Of a stretch of 64,000 nucleotides of DNA, positions 59,747-64,000 are shown piece after piece. A program made the position numbers and the translations under genes. The number at the start of each line of letters is the position of its first letter. Positions within the stretch are counted from its first letter, which is position 1. The DNA comes from Pseudoalteromonas rubra (GTDB lineage Bacteria > Pseudomonadota > Gammaproteobacteria > Enterobacterales > Alteromonadaceae): the NCBI RefSeq assembly GCF_005887095.1, contig NZ_PNCI01000008.1:306576-370575 (forward strand), given 5' to 3'. The notes under the pieces are model-generated. The model did no database searches and was not told where the DNA came from. It saw only the letters and a list, made by a program, of their open reading frames with translations.

Positions 59747-60069
59747 GATGATTGTTTCCCCATAACCCTTATATAGCTTGCCCCGCCGAACTGCCCGGCG
59801 GTTCCACCCGCGCACAGTTGCAATTCGGTCATTTTCTTAGCATGCAGGATACGCAACTCACTGCGCGACAAAAAGAACAGTATCTGCTTTGTTATTCCAT
59901 TTGGTTATGGATATTCAAAAACTCCAAATAAAACAGATTAAAAATAATTGTACCGATTTACACAATTAAAAAGTTAACGACAATGTAACAAAACTCCTTT
60001 AAACTCCCACTCGGTTTTTTACAACCAAACAACAATATTAATTAAAAAATAGAACACGGGAATAATAAA
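59747..60069. other. cysJ / DNase divergent spacer
   Basis: This 323-nt AT-rich spacer must carry both promoters. A dyad ATTCCAT...ATGGAT (about 59896-59912) upstream of cysJ could be part of a CysB site, but CysB sites are too loosely defined to call it. No hairpin with a T run or RNA gene was seen. Confidence 0.4.
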
Positions 60070-61728
60070 ATGATTACAAGAAAAGGGCCTTTACGCCTGA
60101 CAATGGGCCTGGCTGGCAGTGCGTTAAGCCTGCTCAGTACCATGGCATGGGGACAGGTAGATAACGGAGATTTCGAACAATGGCAGCTGGGTAAACCCAG
60201 CAACTGGACCACCATTGATTCGGGTATCTCATTGACTACCGAACAGAATCGCGTTTATAGCGGACAGACGGCTGCGGCCGTCAATGTACTGACGACGACG
60301 CAGGGGAATACCGATCTGGCACAAACCGTCACGGTTGAGGCCGGCAAGACCTACACTTTCAGTACCTGGGTCTATCATACTGAAGGCGGCGTCAGAGCTC
60401 GTCTGGTCGCTGACGGTTATCACAATTATTCGGATCCGCAACAATTAAACCAATGGCAACAACTGAGCCATAATTATACAGCCACCAGCAATGGCCAAAT
60501 CACGGTGGGTCTGCGTTTTTATGACGTCAGTGGATTTGACGGCAATGAAACCGTCTATGTTGATAACTTCCAGCCCAGCGGCACTACGAGCACACCACCG
60601 CCAACCGGCGGTGCCTGCCAGGCCAATGCGCTGACCTTCAATCTGACCACGGACAGGTATGGTGAGGAGACCAGCTGGGTCATTAAAAATGCGTCGAATT
60701 CGACTGTTGCCAGTGGTCAGAATTATGGTGCCAGCCAGAGCTATAGTGAAAATCTGTGCTTAACCGATGGCTCGTACACTTTTACTATATCTGATAGCTA
60801 TGGCGACGGCATTTGTTGCAGTTATGGAAACGGTTCATATCGCCTGAACGGTCCTTCAGGGACGATAGCGTCGGGCAGCCAGTTCACTTCATCGGCTTCG
60901 CACAGTTTCACGCTGGGAACGGATAATGGCGGTGGCGATGGTGGTGGCGATGGTGGTGGCGATACACCGACAGGTTACTACAGTGCTGCGGCAGGTTTAT
61001 CGGGTTATGCCCTGAAAACGGCGCTGCACAACATCATTGCCGGCCATAATAATCAGGGCTACAGCGCTATCTGGTCGTTCATCGATCAATACGAGCGAGA
61101 CCGTTATTTTGAGAACAATGGTACGGTACTGGACCGCTACTCTGAAAAACCATCTGGCACGGACAGTCACGAGTTTACGGCTGTGGGCGATCAGTGTGGC
61201 ACCGCCCGCGTTGAGGGCGATTGCTACAACCGTGAACATTCATTTCCGAAAAGCTGGTTTGGTGGCAAAATTGAGCCAATGAACTCTGACATTCATCATA
61301 TCTTTGCCTCCGACGGCTATGTGAATAACCGCCGCAGCAGCTTCCCCTTTGGCGAAGTCGGCAGCAGCACTTATGTCTCAAGCAACGGCAGTAAAGTAGG
61401 CAGCGCCTCTGGCATAGGGTACAGCGGTACCGTGTTTGAGCCTATCGATCAGTTCAAGGGTGACTTTGCCCGTGCCTACTTTTATATGGCGACCCGTTAC
61501 CAGGACCGCATTGCCAGCTGGCAAAGCTATTCCACCAATGGGGATGCCGTGCTCAATGGCAGCAGTGATCAGGTCTTTGAGAGCTGGGTAGTCACTATGC
61601 TCAAACGCTGGCATCAGGCCGATCCGGTCGACGCACTGGAGCGTGCCCGCAACGAAGGCGCCTATCAGTTCCAGGGCAACCGCAACCCGTTTGTGGATCA
61701 CCCTGAGTTTGTAGAGCAGATCTGGTAA
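60070..61728 (+). CDS. Secreted modular DNase, EndA/NucM type
   Basis: A 552-residue extracellular nuclease. The signal peptide (about 1-29) is followed by a CBM-like beta-sandwich (about 30-175), a second beta domain with CCSY (about 183-283), a Gly-Asp linker with 12-bp tandem repeats (60932-60966), and the endonuclease I domain (about 305-552). The ββα-Me-like motif is at about 387-410 (REHSFPKSWFGG, then SDIHHIFASD). It probably degrades extracellular DNA. The N-terminal domains suggest binding to polymer surfaces. A secretion route is not encoded nearby. Confidence 0.9.
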   Translation: MITRKGPLRLTMGLAGSALSLLSTMAWGQVDNGDFEQWQLGKPSNWTTIDSGISLTTEQNRVYSGQTAAAVNVLTTTQGNTDLAQTVTVEAGKTYTFSTWVYHTEGGVRARLVADGYHNYSDPQQLNQWQQLSHNYTATSNGQITVGLRFYDVSGFDGNETVYVDNFQPSGTTSTPPPTGGACQANALTFNLTTDRYGEETSWVIKNASNSTVASGQNYGASQSYSENLCLTDGSYTFTISDSYGDGICCSYGNGSYRLNGPSGTIASGSQFTSSASHSFTLGTDNGGGDGGGDGGGDTPTGYYSAAAGLSGYALKTALHNIIAGHNNQGYSAIWSFIDQYERDRYFENNGTVLDRYSEKPSGTDSHEFTAVGDQCGTARVEGDCYNREHSFPKSWFGGKIEPMNSDIHHIFASDGYVNNRRSSFPFGEVGSSTYVSSNGSKVGSASGIGYSGTVFEPIDQFKGDFARAYFYMATRYQDRIASWQSYSTNGDAVLNGSSDQVFESWVVTMLKRWHQADPVDALERARNEGAYQFQGNRNPFVDHPEFVEQIW

Positions 61729-61830
61729 ACACAATTTCAACTCTAAAAAGCAAAAATCCTACTAACATTAAGCGGCCTGCATCACATATTTGGATACCAC
61801 TGTAGGCTGCTTAAAATACAACCACAGAAA

Positions 61831-61958
61831 TGATCCCCAAATTTAGCACACGCACTTAAATGAATAATCTGTTATTAATAGACCAATACAAATTGGAGCA
61901 GATTATGAGCAAGAAACGCAGAAACCACTCACCAGAATTCAAAGAAAAAGTAGCTTAA
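61831..61958 (+). mobile_element. Left-end remnant of an IS3-family element
   Basis: TGATCCCCAAATTTAGCACA (61831-61850) resembles an IS3-type terminal inverted repeat. About 55 nt later, ATG at 61905 opens 17 codons, MSKKRRNHSPEFKEKVA, the start of an IS3-type OrfA transposase, and the frame then stops (61956-61958). Only the left end remains, with no OrfB and no right terminus. Confidence 0.7.
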
Positions 61959-61959
61959 G

Positions 61960-62100
61960 AACTTTGATGATATAGATATTTGGTCAATGTTGGTTGTATG
62001 TTTGTTTTTGCTCGGTTATTCAATCTATGCTGGTTTTAACGCTTTGAGGACTGCAATATTTAATACTCAGACAGAAGTCGCAGTAGGGATTAGTAGTTAG
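61960..62100 (+). pseudogene. Fragment of a membrane protein
   Basis: Directly after the IS remnant a short open frame codes NFDDIDIWSMLVVCLFLLGY and then SIYAGFNALRTAIFNTQTEV before a stop (62098-62100). It has a membrane helix but no ribosome site (an internal ATG is at 61987). It is probably the 3' end of a gene cut by the IS insertion or deletion. Not recognised. Confidence 0.45.
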
Positions 62101-62152
62101 CTTTTCTGAGCAATGCGTGAGATATGCCGACGCTGTTTCCTTAACTATGTCA

Positions 62153-62182
62153 CAAAAAACCAGAACAAAGTCTGGTTTTTTG
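62153..62182. terminator. Bidirectional terminator
   Basis: A 12-bp stem (CAAAAAACCAGA / TCTGGTTTTTTG) with a 6-nt loop. It follows the stop of the minus-strand membrane-protein gene (62218) and ends in a T run on both strands. Confidence 0.82.
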
Positions 62183-62217
62183 TTGGGGATAGTACTCTTA
62201 TAGATGGAAGGAGTGCT

Positions 62218-62823
62218 TTAAGAAAGACGCGGCTCCTGGTCCTCTGAACCATTTGATTTTGCAGAACAGATCATCATGGTTAACACCGCCCCACAACATA
62301 CGGCCCATGCTATATAAATAAGCCCTTCGAAATTATCGTAAATCAATGTCCATGACTTCCACCCAAAATAAGACCAAGCAATATTTTCGATAAGTCCCAG
62401 TAGATTAATGACTGACATATACATGAAAATCCAATGAAAAATACCATCAAAATATGTTAACTCGATCTTTGGTGATTTCGATATTAGCCTAGAGACTTGT
62501 ACTCTAAATATTAGGAGGAGAGTGATTAATAAACAGAATAATATTTGCATTCCATAGATCAACGTGCCTTGAAGAAGTTTATTGTCAGATGGATTGACAT
62601 AGTTGACGATACCTGTTTCAAAAATAGCATATTCAATGCCTGTAAAAACGAGGATAACTGCTGCTATATGAGTGATATTTATATCTTTTTTATATGTTCC
62701 GTAGACTACACATACACCTAGCACAGTTAAATAAAGAGGTGTAACGAGGCGATCATCCCAAAGCTGCATATAGAATACCGCCATAGAGAAAATAGTTAGC
62801 AAAATTAAGTTTGAAAGTTTCAT
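62218..62823 (-). CDS. Hypothetical membrane protein in the XRE operon
   Basis: A 201-residue protein with about six hydrophobic spans, rich in Ile, Leu and Phe, and a hydrophilic C-terminus (SNGSEDQEPRLS). No family recognised. Its start is 3 nt after the 80-residue gene, so it is co-transcribed and coupled. The local AT content is high, unlike the flanking core genes. Confidence 0.65.
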   Translation of the reverse strand: MKLSNLILLTIFSMAVFYMQLWDDRLVTPLYLTVLGVCVVYGTYKKDINITHIAAVILVFTGIEYAIFETGIVNYVNPSDNKLLQGTLIYGMQILFCLLITLLLIFRVQVSRLISKSPKIELTYFDGIFHWIFMYMSVINLLGLIENIAWSYFGWKSWTLIYDNFEGLIYIAWAVCCGAVLTMMICSAKSNGSEDQEPRLS

Positions 62824-62826
62824 TAC

Positions 62827-63069
62827 TTATCCTTGTGAGCTCACTTCAGGAGTTGGCTCTATTGGGTATATTTTGGCCGCTTGTGATCTGGGTGGTTTTT
62901 TCGCTGTTGCTCCTCCTGATACTAAAGAGCATGAAGTGGGATTACACACTGTTAGCGTAGATCGATTACGTCTTATTTCCCGCTGTTTTCTGTCAAGAAG
63001 ATCTTTTTTTAATAATGGCTTAGAGAATAAAAAGCGCTGAACTAAGTCAAATAACTTTATCTTTTTCAT
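62827..63069 (-). CDS. Hypothetical small peptide with LVSGG motif
   Basis: An 80-residue basic peptide, KKIKLFDLVQRFLFSKPLLK at the start, then TVCNPTSCSLVSGG and a Lys/Pro/Ala tail. The LVSGG sequence resembles a double-glycine leader end, but the region before it is unusually long and basic, so processing is unproven. Start overlaps the XRE stop (TAATG). Not recognised otherwise. Confidence 0.55.
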   Translation of the reverse strand: MKKIKLFDLVQRFLFSKPLLKKDLLDRKQREIRRNRSTLTVCNPTSCSLVSGGATAKKPPRSQAAKIYPIEPTPEVSSQG

Positions 63070-63323
63070 TATTCATCATCCTGTAATCTTTTCTTAGTAG
63101 AGCTGTTCATAGTACTACTAACTTGTTTAATCTGATTTAGTAAAGACTTAGTATCTATTTTACAGAGCATAAGCCACAGAAACAGTTGTTTAGACTTAAT
63201 GTCACTCACACCCTGTTCGTAGTTACTAATTGTTTTTCGATCACATTCTAACTTTTTTGCCATAAGTTCTTGAGAAATATTGGCTTTCTTTCTCATCGCT
63301 TTTAAGTCATCACCATCAATCAC
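63069..63323 (-). CDS. XRE-family helix-turn-helix regulator
   Basis: An 84-residue Cro/C1-type DNA-binding protein; ISQELMAKKLECDRKTISNYEQG is the helix-turn-helix. The start is a GTG at 63323 with AAGGA 8 nt before it; a GTG at 63365 gives a basic extension but no ribosome site. First gene of a three-gene operon, divergent from the 124-residue gene; the operator is probably the repeat at 63349-63366. Confidence 0.75.
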   Translation of the reverse strand: MIDGDDLKAMRKKANISQELMAKKLECDRKTISNYEQGVSDIKSKQLFLWLMLCKIDTKSLLNQIKQVSSTMNSSTKKRLQDDE

Positions 63324-63348
63324 GTCCTTTTTCCTTATTTTTTTGTGA

Positions 63349-63366
63349 TGTGGAGACTTTTCCACA
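63349..63366. promoter_or_regulatory. Inverted repeat between divergent genes
   Basis: TGTGGA-GACTTT-TCCACA: 6-bp arms with a 6-nt centre, upstream of the XRE start and about 50 nt before the divergent gene. A candidate XRE operator. Confidence 0.4.
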
Positions 63367-63414
63367 TCTGAATGAACATAATCTTAACAAAGGTGTCTCA
63401 ATGTTTAAACAAAA

Positions 63415-63789
63415 ATGAACGTGTCAAACTTACTACAGTTAGAAGATATCGTCGTCACAGCCGTGCAGGGCTATGGATTACACGATATTTATAAATACTC
63501 AAAAGGTCAACAGAGTGTTTACATAAAGCATGTTTTTATGCCGAATCTACAGGAGATTGTAAAACCAGAGATAACAGTTGAAGAGATTGATTTCTTGCGG
63601 TCACTAGATTCTATGTATCAGTACTGCTACGTCCTGGTCTATGTCAAATGCAAACAAACAGGGCGCTTTGATACTGCCTTTTTTATGGATGATGGTGAGG
63701 CTATCAAGGGTACGAGTAAAAGCGATGTTACCCAGCGCCTTGCTGATTTTCAGGAGATCGCAAAGATCATACGTAATGTGTTGCTATAA
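63415..63789 (+). CDS. Hypothetical protein divergent from the XRE operon
   Basis: A 124-residue protein not recognised. It appears soluble, with aromatic strands (HDIYKYSKGQQSVYIKHVF) and a C-terminal helix ending IRNVLL. A 5-codon reading frame MFKQK, with AAAGGTG before it, ends in a TGA overlapping the ATG (ATGA), so translation may be coupled or the true start may be affected by the A-run. Function unknown. Confidence 0.6.
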   Translation: MNVSNLLQLEDIVVTAVQGYGLHDIYKYSKGQQSVYIKHVFMPNLQEIVKPEITVEEIDFLRSLDSMYQYCYVLVYVKCKQTGRFDTAFFMDDGEAIKGTSKSDVTQRLADFQEIAKIIRNVLL

Positions 63790-64000
63790 AGAGGTTTTCT
63801 TTTCAGTAGTGTATAGTGCGAAACTCTCCAATTGGATGGAAGTTTTTGTATAATTTAGGAAACAACGCCTTCAAAAGGTCATAAGTGGTAAAATTATAAA
63901 AGGCCCTATTCCGGTGGATGGCAACGTTTGGTGGCAAGACGAAGAGCCTATTTGGAAGCTGTGTGGAGCGATTGGATCGCCGGTGTTTTTCAAGTTAGTT
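63790..64000 (+). other. Right window edge, possible partial coding frame
   Basis: From about 63871 to the edge one frame stays open, reading ISGKIIKGPIPVDGNVWWQD and on to FFKLV, protein-like in composition. It has no ATG, GTG or TTG in frame after its upstream stop, so it may start outside normal rules, be broken, or be spurious. An opposite-strand frame is also open here and cannot be ruled out. Confidence 0.3.

Overview
The window is chromosomal DNA of a marine gammaproteobacterium of the Alteromonadales, most like Pseudoalteromonas. This rests on the conserved order groES-groEL / fxsA / cutA-dsbD / aroQ-accB-accC, on yihI-engB-polA synteny, on c4/c5 cytochromes, and on protein sequences typical of that group. 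The genus is an inference from family knowledge; no search was run. Nearly all of the window is coding, with no rRNA, tRNA or CRISPR array.

Left part (0-29 kb): chaperonins with sigma-32-like promoters, disulfide reductase DsbD, shikimate and acetyl-CoA carboxylase genes, the yihI-engB region, cytochrome c4, polA, elbB, cytochrome c5, a GAF-GAF-GGDEF signalling protein, Rep helicase, ubiK and carbonic anhydrase. Between yihI and cytochrome c4/engB, where E. coli carries csrC, lies a minus-strand region with nine GGA motifs and a terminator: a CsrB/CsrC-type RNA that sequesters CsrA. A second, weaker candidate of the same type lies on the plus strand at 14.0-14.3 kb. At 14.4-16.3 kb an imperfect 41-bp direct repeat brackets an unknown gene and a PD-(D/E)XK nuclease with a PUA/EVE-like tail, which looks like a small accessory insertion.

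Middle (29-44 kb): a complete ilvLGMEDA operon for branched-chain amino acids, with a readable leader peptide and attenuator; a TraB/GumN protein; a cell-surface-type protein; a hybrid histidine kinase; then a lysine riboswitch preceding a four-gene operon (dapA, dapD, a PLP decarboxylase of the DAP decarboxylase fold, and an M14-type deacylase). This operon covers only part of a succinylase route to lysine and uses a non-DapE deacylase, so its real product is open. A strong terminator follows, then a tiny minus-strand gene for a double-glycine, cysteine-rich peptide that resembles a RiPP or bacteriocin precursor.

Right part (44-64 kb): outer-membrane phospholipase A, MadA/YiiD, a spermidine-synthase-like protein, dtd, pip, yihY, several small conserved or unknown genes, a hydroxyglutarate-oxidase-like flavoprotein, the cysJIH sulfite reduction operon, and a secreted modular DNase. 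Downstream of the DNase the sequence becomes AT-rich and accessory: an IS3-type remnant, a membrane-protein fragment, and a compact three-gene operon (XRE regulator, 80-residue LVSGG-containing peptide, membrane protein) divergent from an unknown 124-residue gene.
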